A DNA stretch of 8,699 nucleotides from contig JAEYXM010000213.1 in the NCBI GenBank assembly GCA_023428465.1, forward strand, positions 1 through 8,699, in the 5' to 3' direction. A program made the translations under genes and the position numbers. A model generated the notes under the pieces. That model saw only the letters and a list, made by a program, of their open reading frames with translations, was not told where the DNA came from and did no database searches. Shown here in pieces: positions 1 through 6,392 of this stretch; the first letter of the stretch is position 1; each line of letters opens with the position of its first letter. The stretch comes from Actinomycetes bacterium (GTDB taxonomy: Bacteria; Actinomycetota; Actinomycetes; Actinomycetales; Cellulomonadaceae).

Positions 1-89
1 CCGTCCGCCTGTGCCTGGCACTTCGCGATCATCTCGCGAGCATCGGCGATGTTCTTGTCGATCGCGTGGAGTCGGGCCTTGGGATCCAT
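1..89 (-). CDS. Unknown protein, N-terminal 29 residues (partial)
   Basis: An open frame runs leftward from an ATG at 89-87 and leaves the window without a stop. The visible residues begin MDPKARLHAIDKNIADAREM and continue with a Lys/Cys/Gln/Ala-rich stretch. They are charged, contain no proline after residue 3, and look like one amphipathic or coiled-coil helix. A GGGAGG ribosome binding site on the minus strand (complement of 99-104) lies nine bases before the ATG, which supports both start and strand. I do not recognise the family. With its helical start it could be a small regulatory, phage or integrative-element protein, but that is a guess. The gene points away from the pseudogene-like region to its right, so the two would be divergently transcribed. 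Confidence 0.6.
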   Translation of the reverse strand, partial: MDPKARLHAIDKNIADAREMIAKCQAQAD

Positions 90-326
90 AACTGCGGGCC
101 TCCCGTGAGGTTGTGTGCGGGTTACCCGTCGCAGTATTGCCCAGTCCGAGCTCTTCCAGGTGCTTCGGAAGGGTGAGCTATCGGTTGCCGCAACACCCAC
201 GCAATCTGCGGCACCATTGCCGGAGGGTGCCCCAGCGCCACCCGGACGGTGTCTCCACGTGCCCTCCAGGAGCCGCCCCCACTGGCGCATCGAGCGGCCC
301 CTTCTGTGGCATCGCCGAGGCATTGC
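90..326. other. Gap with no supported gene
   Basis: No frame here has coding-like codon use on either strand. Third-position GC is mixed, and codons rare in the rest of the window (CTA, TTG, ATT, ACA) occur in the plus frame starting at 115. The only functional signal is the ribosome binding site for the left-edge gene at 99-104. The stretch probably carries that gene's promoter, but I see no convincing -35/-10 pair. It is visibly richer in A and T than the genes to its right. Confidence 0.5.
99..104 (-). promoter_or_regulatory. Ribosome binding site of the partial left-edge gene
   Basis: On the minus strand this reads GGGAGG, a near-perfect match to the anti-Shine-Dalgarno sequence, nine bases upstream of the ATG at 89-87. 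It is the main evidence that the short left-edge frame is a real gene. Confidence 0.6.
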
Positions 327-618
327 ATGACCCGCTGGGAGCGCGCCGAGCGGCTGCGACGGTACCTCGACGGCGGCCAGACGAACCACGGGCTATGTCC
401 CGGGATGTCGGCTGGCGACGTGACCGTCATCGGGCCGAAGGTCACCAGGCGCGCCCCGTACGGCATCGGACCGGCTGGCGGCCTGGGCTGAGCGAACTCG
501 GGTGGTGACGGCCCGGTGGAACGAGGCCCTGGGCGCCGGGGCCGGCCTGCGCCTCGTGATCGACCCCGTCCAGCATGCTGAGATGTTGGACTCCGGCCCG
601 TCACGTGGCCGGTCGTGA
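327..618 (+). pseudogene. Frameshifted small gene of unknown function (~97 residues if repaired)
   Basis: An ATG at 327 follows GAGG (317-320) at a six-base spacing and opens a frame beginning MTRWERAERLRRYLDGGQTN that stops at 491. Coding-like codon use then moves to the next frame. From about 463 that frame reads SDRLAAWAERTRVVTARWNE and continues through LVIDPVQHAEMLD to a TGA at 616-618, with third positions mostly G or C. Skipping one base near 462-468 joins the halves into one basic, soluble protein of about 97 residues. What is seen: two adjacent coding-like frames out of register by one base, and a plausible start. What is inferred: one gene with a frameshift. A sequencing error or two separate small ORFs are alternatives. 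I do not recognise the family. The hairpin at 731-759 could be its old terminator. Confidence 0.42.
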
Positions 619-730
619 ATGCGCAGGTCAGCGCGCTGCCATGTGAGCACTTGCGGGGGTTTCGTGTGACGACGAGATCAACTACGGGCCGTCTGCGCAG
701 GTCAGGTAGTTGTGTCACTACCCCGCACGT

Positions 731-759
731 AACACCCCGGGACCCCGTCCCGGGGTGTT
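731..759. terminator. Perfect 13-bp hairpin, probable terminator
   Basis: AACACCCCGGGAC (731-743) is followed by the loop CCC and then its exact reverse complement (747-759). The stem is long and GC-rich with A/T at its base, the usual form of actinobacterial terminators, and there is only a TCTG tail rather than a T-run. It lies about 110 bases after the stop of the frameshifted ORF and 77 bases before yaaA. It therefore insulates yaaA from leftward sequence, or it ends a transcript whose gene is now damaged. Confidence 0.7.
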
Positions 760-822
760 CTGCTGTCCGGACTGCACCGACCCCGGCGCGCCTCGCCGTC
801 GTCGGCCAACCGCCTGGCGACG

Positions 823-828
823 TAGGGT
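823..828 (+). promoter_or_regulatory. Candidate -10 element for leaderless yaaA transcript
   Basis: TAGGGT matches the actinobacterial TANNNT -10 consensus and ends seven bases before the GTG of yaaA, so transcription would start at or next to the start codon. There is no good Shine-Dalgarno sequence before that GTG, which fits leaderless translation. No convincing -35 is visible upstream. Confidence 0.45.
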
Positions 829-835
829 CGCAGGC

Positions 836-1612
836 GTGCTGATCCTCCTGCCGCCGTCGGAGTCCAAGGCGCCGCCCGCGCGCCGCGGGACGTCCGTCGA
901 CGTCGGCGGGCTGTCGTTCCCGGAGCTCGGCCCGACGCGCGAGCGCGTCCTCGACGCCCTGCACGCCACCACGCGCGAGCCGGATGCGCTCGCGCGGCTC
1001 TTCCTCGGCGCGTCCCTCGCGGCGGAGGTGGAGCGCGACGCCCGCGTGCGCGAGCTGCCCGCACGTCCGGCCCTCGAGGTGTACACGGGCGTGCTCTACG
1101 ACGCCCTCTCCGCGCAGACCCTGAGCCCGGCGGCGAAGCGTCGGGCGGCGGCGCGCGTCGTCATCCTCTCGGGGCTGTGGGGGGCGGTGCGGCCGACGGA
1201 CCGGATCCCGCCCTACCGGCTCAACATCTGCTCGCACCTGGTCGGGATGCCGAATCTCGAGCAGGTGTGGCGCGGCGTCCTGCCGCGCGCCCTGAGCGCG
1301 GCCGCAGGCACCCGCGGCCTCGTCGTCGACTGCCGCTCCTCGAGCTACACGTCCATGGGTCTGCCCCAGGGCGCGGCCGACCGTACGGTCGCGATCCGCG
1401 TGCTGCGCGACGACGCCGGACGGCGCAGCGTCGTCAGTCACATGGCCAAGCACACGCGCGGCGAGGTGACCCGGCACCTGCTCGAGACCGGTGCCGACCC
1501 GCGGACCCCGGAGGCCCTCGCGGAGGCGCTCGCGAACCGGTGGGAGACCGACCTGACGCCGCCCCTGCGGAACGGCAAGCCCTGGACGCTGGCCGTCATA
1601 GTGCCGGCCTGA
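836..1612 (+). CDS. yaaA: Peroxide stress protein YaaA (UPF0246/DUF328 family)
   Basis: The 258-residue product matches the usual size of the YaaA family (about 255 residues). YaaA proteins are cytoplasmic; in E. coli YaaA limits intracellular free iron and so protects DNA and proteins during hydrogen peroxide stress. Family hallmarks are the N-terminal LPPSESK (residues 5-11), YTGVLYDAL (83-91), LSGLWGAVRPTDRIPPYRL (111-129), VDCRSSSY (164-171) and the C-terminal SHMAKHTRGEV (201-211). I chose GTG at 836 because the family starts with a hydrophobic strand leading directly into LPPSESK. The same frame is open upstream to 710, but that extension has no family resemblance and would include the hairpin at 731-759. 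There is no clear ribosome binding site; TAGGGT seven bases upstream suggests a leaderless mRNA. The next 36 bases lead into a decayed gene fragment. Confidence 0.93.
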   Translation: MLILLPPSESKAPPARRGTSVDVGGLSFPELGPTRERVLDALHATTREPDALARLFLGASLAAEVERDARVRELPARPALEVYTGVLYDALSAQTLSPAAKRRAAARVVILSGLWGAVRPTDRIPPYRLNICSHLVGMPNLEQVWRGVLPRALSAAAGTRGLVVDCRSSSYTSMGLPQGAADRTVAIRVLRDDAGRRSVVSHMAKHTRGEVTRHLLETGADPRTPEALAEALANRWETDLTPPLRNGKPWTLAVIVPA

Positions 1613-1648
1613 GGGCCTGGCGGACCTGGACCCCGGCCTCCTCGCTGA

Positions 1649-1797
1649 GCCGTTCCTCGATGGATGGGTCCCCGGCAGTGGGCGCGGGGTCCTACCCTGT
1701 CGAGTGCCCGGCAATCCCGCAGGATCCGGACAAGTCGCTCGACGGACCGGTGTGGGGTCTGCGCGACGAACCTGCCAGGCTGGTACCCGCAAGCTGA
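1649..1797 (+). pseudogene. Decayed 3' remnant of a septum-formation lipoprotein paralogue
   Basis: The last ~50 codons of a second copy of the neighbouring lipoprotein gene survive here in two frames. In the first frame (1649-1690) AVPRWMGPRQWARG aligns without gaps to AVIADVRPELWGKG of the intact protein (residues 270-283). In the next frame (1693-1797) YPVECPAIPQDP and LDGPVWGLRDEPARLVP align to YLVACMVLPSDP and LDGPVWGLANEPATLVP (residues 290-321), and both end within a few residues. Between the conserved Trp and Tyr there are 11 bases where the intact gene has 27. A net 16-base deletion would explain both the shortening and the frameshift. By hand count 40 of 51 bases match between 1738-1788 and 2750-2800, with most differences at third positions. 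The frame also has a TGA at 1646-1648. The fragment cannot encode a lipoprotein. Confidence 0.8.
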
Positions 1798-1837
1798 CGT
1801 CCGGACGGCGTCGGCGTCGGCGAAGGACGGTGGAGTC

Positions 1838-2812
1838 GTGGGACGTGGCGCGACGCGGGCGCGCGCTGCCGCGTCGGTCGCGCTCGTCGTCGCCGTCCTC
1901 GCGACCGCCTCGTGCGGCCTGTTCCGGGACCCGCTGCTCGACGTCGTCACCGGCATCACGGGCGGGGAGTGCTTCACGGGTGCGCCCGAGGGCGGGTTCG
2001 ACGTGACCACCGAGGTGCCGTGCGACCAGCCGCACGCGTGGGAGGTCGTCGGGACCGTGCCCGTCCCGGAGGGGTACGAGGACGCCGACTACGACGAGGT
2101 CGTGAGCAACGGCCGGCTGCGCGACGACGTCTTCCGCTCGGCCATGCGCGCGTGCGTGCCGCAGGTGGCGCAGCTGTCGGGCGTCTCGGCGGCCCTCGAG
2201 GGGGCCGACCCGTTCGGGTCGGACGCGCTCGTGTGGCCGGGCTTCGCGGGCCGCGTCGTCGTGAGCACGACGCCGGAGGCCGTGTGGTCGGACACCCGGA
2301 CCCTCTTCTGCGTCATCGAGTGGCGGGACGTGCGGGGCGCATCGATGCCGGTGACGTCGGCGTCGCCGGACGAGCCGGCGATCGCCTCGTTCACGAAGGA
2401 CGCGCCCCCGGAGCAGCGGGTCTGCCGCGTGTACGACCTCGTGGGCCGCCTCAACCAGGCCCCGTGCGCCCGCCCGCACGACGCCGAGTACCTGTTCACC
2501 TACGACGCCATGGTGCACGGTGCAGACTTCGTGGCGGACGTCGACCCCGCCGACGTCACGGTCGAGCAGTGGATCGAGCTCGACCGCGCGTGCCGCGCCG
2601 CCGCGAACGGGGTGTTCGGCGTCGAGCGCGCCCAGCCGGACCTGGCCGTCATCGCCGATGTCCGGCCGGAGCTGTGGGGCAAGGGGCCGTTCGGACCGGA
2701 GACGTACCTGGTGGCGTGCATGGTCCTGCCGAGCGACCCCGCGATGCTCCTCGACGGCCCGGTCTGGGGCCTGGCCAACGAGCCGGCGACGCTGGTGCCC
2801 GGCGATGCCTGA
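1838..2812 (+). CDS. Septum-formation family lipoprotein (two Septum_form-type repeats)
   Basis: The 324-residue product starts with an Arg-rich N-terminus (MGRGATRARA), a hydrophobic segment (11-24) and a lipobox TASC with Cys26, so it should be a lipoprotein on the outer face of the membrane. The mature part is an internal duplication. Repeat 1 has Cys45, Cys62, Cys106 and Cys158, with PCDQPHAWEV at 61-70. Repeat 2 has Cys196, Cys210, Cys252 and Cys294, with PCARPHDAEY at 209-218. The paired cysteines suggest two disulfides per repeat. The C-PH-E pattern is characteristic of the actinobacterial septum-formation domain (PF13845 type), whose biochemical role is poorly defined. GTG at 1838 gives a complete signal peptide, with AAGGA at 1823-1827 upstream; the same frame is open to 1664, but that part is the paralogue remnant. 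It lies between that remnant and a diguanylate cyclase, probably transcribed separately from both. Confidence 0.85.
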   Translation: MGRGATRARAAASVALVVAVLATASCGLFRDPLLDVVTGITGGECFTGAPEGGFDVTTEVPCDQPHAWEVVGTVPVPEGYEDADYDEVVSNGRLRDDVFRSAMRACVPQVAQLSGVSAALEGADPFGSDALVWPGFAGRVVVSTTPEAVWSDTRTLFCVIEWRDVRGASMPVTSASPDEPAIASFTKDAPPEQRVCRVYDLVGRLNQAPCARPHDAEYLFTYDAMVHGADFVADVDPADVTVEQWIELDRACRAAANGVFGVERAQPDLAVIADVRPELWGKGPFGPETYLVACMVLPSDPAMLLDGPVWGLANEPATLVPGDA

Positions 2813-2830
2813 CGACGACGCCGTCGTCAT

Positions 2831-2846
2831 CCCGCGCCCTCGCGGG
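2831..2846. terminator. Short hairpin after the lipoprotein gene
   Basis: CCCGCG (2831-2836), loop CCCT, CGCGGG (2841-2846) form a perfect 6-bp stem 18 bases after the lipoprotein stop. No T-run follows and the stem is short, so it is at best a weak terminator. Read-through into the cyclase gene is possible. Confidence 0.3.
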
Positions 2847-2937
2847 TGAGCCGGTCGACGACGACTGACCCACGCCGTCAGGGCGGAACCGTCACATCCC
2901 GGGCCCGGTGGCCGATGGGAGGGGTGTCTCGGGAAGG

Positions 2938-2942
2938 GGAGG
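2938..2942 (+). promoter_or_regulatory. Ribosome binding site fixing the cyclase start
   Basis: GGAGG, within AAGGGGAGG (2934-2942), ends seven bases before GTG at 2950. The frame is open further upstream to 2908, so this site decides the start. Confidence 0.7.
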
Positions 2943-2949
2943 CGTCCGC

Positions 2950-4569
2950 GTGAACGCCCAGCAGGTCGCCGTCGCGCTCGCCGCCGGGTACGTGGCGGCT
3001 GCGGTCGTCGGCGTGGTCGTCGGCGTCCGGCTCCTGCGCGGCCGCCCGTCGACGACGAGCCGCTCGTTCGGCGTCGCGCTCCTCGGTGGCGCCCTGTGGT
3101 CGCTCGTGGTCCTCGCGGCCAACGACGCGCCCGCGGCGGTGCGCGAGGCGGTCTACGCGGTCGTCGTCGTGCCGGTCATCGCCGTGGTCGTGGCGGCCTT
3201 CTTCTGCGGGGTGCTCGCCATCGCGCGGGTCGACTGGCGGCCGAGCCGCCGCACGCTCGCGATCCTCGCGATCCACCCCGTGGTGATGGTGGCCGTCGGC
3301 GCCACGAACGGCCTGCACGGGCTCGAGGTGACGGCTCTCGAGGGCACCCCGGAGCTGGAGTTCGGACCGCTGTTCTGGGTGCACAGCGCGTACACGTACG
3401 GGCTGCTGGTCGTCGCCGGGGTCCTCGCGTTCCGGGCCCGCCGGCACGCACCGATGCTGCGCAGCCGCCAGATCACCACCGTCGTCGCGGTCGGTGGGGT
3501 GCCCGCCGTCGCGATCGTCGTGCAGCTGGCGCTCCTGCCGCCCGAGGTGCCGGACCTCACGCCACTGAGCTTCGTCGTCGTCGGCCTCATCGACGCGCAC
3601 CTGATCCTGCGGCGCAACGCCCTGGCCGCCCTGCCGATCGCCCGCAGCACCGTCCTGGAGACGATCAGCGACGCCATCGTCGTCGTAGACGACGCCGGAG
3701 TGGTCGTCGACGCGAACCTCGCGGCCCTGAGCCTCCTGACGGGGGAGGCCGACGTCGCCGACGTGCGCAGGTCACCGGCCGACGACGTCGTGGGGCGGCC
3801 CGCGGGCGACGTCCTGGCGGTGATCGGACTGGTCGTCGACGGCGCGGCCGAGGACGGCCGGTACACCGTCGACCTGCCGACCGGCACGACCGTCGTCGAC
3901 CTGCGGACGCGCCCGATCACCGGTGCGCTCGGCCGCGTCCACGGCACCGTCGTCGTGCTCCGCGACGTGACCATGGAGACCGAGCGCGAGAAGGAGCTGA
4001 CCAGGGCGAACACCGAGCTGCGCGCCCACGTGCAGACGATCGAGCGCCTCCGCGCCGAGGTCGCCGAGCAGGCGCTGCGCGACGCGGTCACGGGCTTGCA
4101 CAACCGGCGGCACCTCGACGACGTCCTGCACGCCCGCCTCGTCGACGACGCCGCGGCGCCGGTCGGGCTCGCGATCCTCGACGCCGACCACTTCAAGCTC
4201 GTCAACGACGAGCACGGGCACGCGGCGGGCGACCGGGTCCTCGAGGCGCTCGCCGACGCCCTGACGGCGGGTGTGGCGCCGGGCGACACGCTCGTGCGCT
4301 ACGGCGGCGAGGAGTTCGTCGTCGTCATGCCGGGCGTGGACGCGGCGACGGCGACCGCGCGCGTCGAGGACCTGCGGGCCCGGTGCGCCCGAGCCCGTGC
4401 GGTGACCCGGGAAGGCGCCGTCGGCGTCACGATGAGCGCCGGCCTGGCGTTCGCGGCACGGGGCACGACCAGCCCGGGCGCCCTGCTCGACGCCGCCGAC
4501 CGCGCCCTCTACGAGGCGAAGCGCGCCGGCCGCGACCGCCTCTGCGTGGCGGCGGACGTCCTCACCTGA
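2950..4569 (+). CDS. Membrane-bound diguanylate cyclase: 7TM sensor, PAS, GGDEF
   Basis: This 539-residue protein is a probable c-di-GMP synthase (2 GTP to c-di-GMP). Seven hydrophobic helices (roughly 5-28, 40-57, 66-92, 102-118, 145-162, 175-196, 203-220) resemble the N-terminal 7TM module found on histidine kinases and cyclases. A PAS-like domain (about 232-340) opens with TVLETISDAIVVVDDAG, and a charged coiled coil (341-377) leads into the GGDEF domain (378-535). The domain starts DAVTGLHNRRHLDD, has the metal-site Asp411 in DADHFK, and carries an intact GGEEF active site at 452-456. The inhibitory RxxD I-site is degenerate: residues 443-446 are APGD. GTG at 2950 is preceded by GGAGG (2938-2942) at an ideal seven-base spacing. 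No EAL or HD-GYP partner is in the window. The sensed signal is unknown; the sensor and PAS assignments are less certain than the GGDEF. Confidence 0.9.
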   Translation: MNAQQVAVALAAGYVAAAVVGVVVGVRLLRGRPSTTSRSFGVALLGGALWSLVVLAANDAPAAVREAVYAVVVVPVIAVVVAAFFCGVLAIARVDWRPSRRTLAILAIHPVVMVAVGATNGLHGLEVTALEGTPELEFGPLFWVHSAYTYGLLVVAGVLAFRARRHAPMLRSRQITTVVAVGGVPAVAIVVQLALLPPEVPDLTPLSFVVVGLIDAHLILRRNALAALPIARSTVLETISDAIVVVDDAGVVVDANLAALSLLTGEADVADVRRSPADDVVGRPAGDVLAVIGLVVDGAAEDGRYTVDLPTGTTVVDLRTRPITGALGRVHGTVVVLRDVTMETEREKELTRANTELRAHVQTIERLRAEVAEQALRDAVTGLHNRRHLDDVLHARLVDDAAAPVGLAILDADHFKLVNDEHGHAAGDRVLEALADALTAGVAPGDTLVRYGGEEFVVVMPGVDAATATARVEDLRARCARARAVTREGAVGVTMSAGLAFAARGTTSPGALLDAADRALYEAKRAGRDRLCVAADVLT

Positions 4570-4577
4570 CACCACCG

Positions 4578-4592
4578 CGCCCGTCCCGGGCG
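4578..4592. terminator. Hairpin between convergent cyclase and glycosyltransferase genes
   Basis: CGCCCG (4578-4583), loop TCC, CGGGCG (4587-4592) form a 6-bp stem in the 49-base gap between two converging stop codons. A symmetrical hairpin here could end transcription from both sides. There is no T-run on either strand. Confidence 0.4.
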
Positions 4593-4618
4593 GTCACCGG
4601 GGCGCAGCGGTTCCCGGG

Positions 4619-5887
4619 TCACGCCGGCTGATCGCGGGCGTCCTCGGGCTCGCGCGCGACCGCGACCAGCGCCCGCGCCACGACCACCGCGAGCGCCACG
4701 ATCAGCGCGTTGCGCACGACGAGCGCCGCCGTCACGCCCGCGTGCCCCTCCAGATAGGCCTCGTAGCCCCACGGGAACACGACCTGCGTGAGCGCGGCCG
4801 CGACGAGCCCGAGTACCGCGGCGACGGGCACCCACCGCTCCACACGTCGTCCGACGGCGGTGCCGGGGCCCGCGCCCGATGCCGGCCCCGAGCGCGCGAT
4901 CGCGACCGCCACCGGCGGCGCCAGCCACGTGAGGAACTGCGGCGATCCGACCTTGTTGAAGACGACGAGCAGGGTGAGCATCAGCAGGGCCCCGGGCAGG
5001 AGCGCGGCCCCGTGCCGTCCGCGCGCACCCGCCCACCACAGCAGGACACCGGCTGCGCCCACGGCGAGCACGAGGGCGACGTCGAGGACGCGCGCCGTCG
5101 ACGTCGCGGCGGGGGAGGCGACCTCCCAGGTGACGAGCGACTGGTTGAGGCTGAACACCGCGTCGGAGCTGTCGATCGCGCGCAGCACCGCCCAGGGGGT
5201 CGCGGCGACGGACTCGACCTGCAGGCGGCGGTCCGACTGCTGCGTCAGGAACGACAGCAGGTGCTCGCCCCCGCCGAGCGCCGCGACGGCCCCCACGACG
5301 ACCGCGCACACCGCGGCGGCCGGCAGGACGACGTCGCGCACCGGGCGCCGGGTCGAAGCCGCGAGCGGGAGCACGAGGATCCCGGGCGCGACCTTGATCC
5401 ACGCGCCCACCGTCATCAGCGCAGCGGCGACCCGAGGCCGTTCGACTGCGACCACCAGCGCCAGGACCATGACGGGCGCGATCACGCCGTCGAGGCGCCC
5501 CATCGCCACGGGGCCCAGCGCCGCGATGAACGCCAGCCACCACCCGGCCCCGAACGCGCCGGTGCGCCCGCGCCGCAGCAGCGCGGACACCGCCGCACCG
5601 TTGAGCAGCGTGACGAGCAGGCACCACCCGATCGCGTACCCGGTCGTCGAGGTCGCGCTGCCGAGCCCAGGCAGGGCCATCGGGACGATGGCGCCCACCG
5701 GGTACACCCACGGGCCGTCGAACACGGGCCACAGGCCGACGTTCAGGCCGAGGTCCATCCACCAGCGGTACAGGTCGACGTCGTGGAACGCCTGTCTCGG
5801 CGCGAGGACGACGCCGACGAACGCCAGCCAGCCGTGCACCACGGCGAAGCCCGCCCAGACGGCGGTCCGAGCGCGACGGTCGGTCAC
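4619..5887 (-). CDS. GT87-like polytopic membrane glycosyltransferase
   Basis: The 422-residue protein is almost entirely hydrophobic, with about ten membrane helices, and looks like an actinobacterial GT-C fold glycosyltransferase of the GT87/DUF2029 kind. Such enzymes use polyprenyl-phosphate sugars outside the membrane to mannosylate lipids or glycans. Supporting motifs are the acidic pair in the first outer loop (FHDVDLYRWW, residues 34-43, Asp36 and Asp38), GRLDGVIAPVM (130-140), IKVAPGILVLPL (164-175) and VVFNKVGSPQFLTWLAPP (308-325). I chose GTG at 5887-5885, which gives a short Arg-rich cytoplasmic start before helix 1 and begins ten bases after the DUF4190 stop. The frame is open to an ATG at 5941 inside that gene, but the extra 18 residues look like read-through. 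No strong ribosome binding site precedes 5887, so translation may be coupled to the upstream gene. The donor and acceptor cannot be read from the sequence. Confidence 0.8.
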   Translation of the reverse strand: MTDRRARTAVWAGFAVVHGWLAFVGVVLAPRQAFHDVDLYRWWMDLGLNVGLWPVFDGPWVYPVGAIVPMALPGLGSATSTTGYAIGWCLLVTLLNGAAVSALLRRGRTGAFGAGWWLAFIAALGPVAMGRLDGVIAPVMVLALVVAVERPRVAAALMTVGAWIKVAPGILVLPLAASTRRPVRDVVLPAAAVCAVVVGAVAALGGGEHLLSFLTQQSDRRLQVESVAATPWAVLRAIDSSDAVFSLNQSLVTWEVASPAATSTARVLDVALVLAVGAAGVLLWWAGARGRHGAALLPGALLMLTLLVVFNKVGSPQFLTWLAPPVAVAIARSGPASGAGPGTAVGRRVERWVPVAAVLGLVAAALTQVVFPWGYEAYLEGHAGVTAALVVRNALIVALAVVVARALVAVAREPEDARDQPA

Positions 5888-5897
5888 GTGGCTGCGG

Positions 5898-6380
5898 TCA
5901 GGTGCTGCTGGCGCCCGCGGCGATCCCGAAGATGCCCACACCCATGGCCAGGAAGAACAGGACGAAGGCGGCGGCGGCCGCGATCATGATCCAGCCGAGG
6001 ATCAGGCCGGCGACCGCCATGCCGTCCCCGCCCTCGCCGGTCTCGCGGATCTGCTTGCGGGCCATGTGCCCGGTGATGACCGCGACGATCGAGGCGACGA
6101 ACGGCAGGATCGTCACGCCGCCGATGCCGCACAGCAGCGACACGAGCGCGAGGCTGTTGTTGGGCCGCGCCGGCGGGTAGGCGTAGTTGCCGTACGGCTG
6201 GGGGTACCCGGGCTGGGCGTAGCCGGGCTGGGTGTAGCCGGGCTGGGTGTAGCCGGGCTGGCCGTAGGGCTGCTGCGGGTAGGCGAGCTGCTGGCCCTGC
6301 GGGGGCTGCTCATAGGGGTTCGACGCGTGGGGCGCCGAGGGCGCGGGGTCGCCCATGGGGTTGGGGGTCTGCTCGCTCAC
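5898..6380 (-). CDS. DUF4190-type membrane protein with Gln/Pro/Gly/Tyr-rich N-terminus
   Basis: This 160-residue protein has a low-complexity cytoplasmic tail (residues 1-73) rich in Pro, Gln, Gly and Tyr, including four consecutive QPGYx units (41-60), followed by two membrane helices (about 77-104 and 122-155). Between them lies a polar loop, GHMARKQIRETGEGGDG (104-120), which is the signature of the actinobacterial DUF4190 family. Its function is unknown; the composition of the tail suggests protein-protein contacts near the membrane. GTG at 6380-6378 is chosen because AGGAGG (complement of 6386-6391) lies five bases upstream. The frame is open to 6422, but those residues come from the untranslated leader. 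It is the first gene of a probable two-gene operon with the glycosyltransferase, and its leader holds a perfect 9-bp inverted repeat one base before the ribosome binding site. Confidence 0.85.
   Translation of the reverse strand: MSEQTPNPMGDPAPSAPHASNPYEQPPQGQQLAYPQQPYGQPGYTQPGYTQPGYAQPGYPQPYGNYAYPPARPNNSLALVSLLCGIGGVTILPFVASIVAVITGHMARKQIRETGEGGDGMAVAGLILGWIMIAAAAAFVLFFLAMGVGIFGIAAGASST
6203..6262 (-). repeat. Four tandem 15-bp units encoding QPGYx
   Basis: Four consecutive 15-base units (6203-6217, 6218-6232, 6233-6247, 6248-6262) share the core TAGCCGGGCTGG on the plus strand. The two central copies are near-identical and the outer ones differ by a few bases. They encode QPGY(T/A/P) in the tail of the DUF4190 protein. 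A unit of five codons keeps the frame whatever the copy number, so the array can lengthen or shorten the tail by slippage without breaking the gene. Confidence 0.9.
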
Positions 6381-6392
6381 GACGTCCTCCTG

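Noticed and set aside
620..705. 12-base direct repeat TGCGCAGGTCAG as an integration duplication
   Set aside because: It is too short to be convincing in such GC-rich sequence; an 11-base match also occurs by chance inside the cyclase gene near 3765. It is mentioned only as weak context.
660..760. Possible tRNA or attachment site before the 731-759 hairpin
   Set aside because: There is no T-loop consensus, acceptor pairing or anticodon arm. The hairpin alone fits a terminator.
122..2830. 902-codon open frame on the minus strand
   Set aside because: It runs antisense to yaaA, the gene relic and the septum-formation lipoprotein. Its translation is Arg/Gly/Ala-rich without domains, the usual artefact of very high GC in the complementary frame.
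3096..4631. 511-codon plus-strand frame overlapping the cyclase
   Set aside because: Its composition is dominated by Arg, Gly, Pro and Ala with no motif, whereas the overlapping frame encodes a complete GGDEF protein with a good ribosome binding site.
6203..6262. Direct repeats as a possible CRISPR array
   Set aside because: The units are contiguous 15-mers without spacers and lie in frame inside a protein-coding tail.
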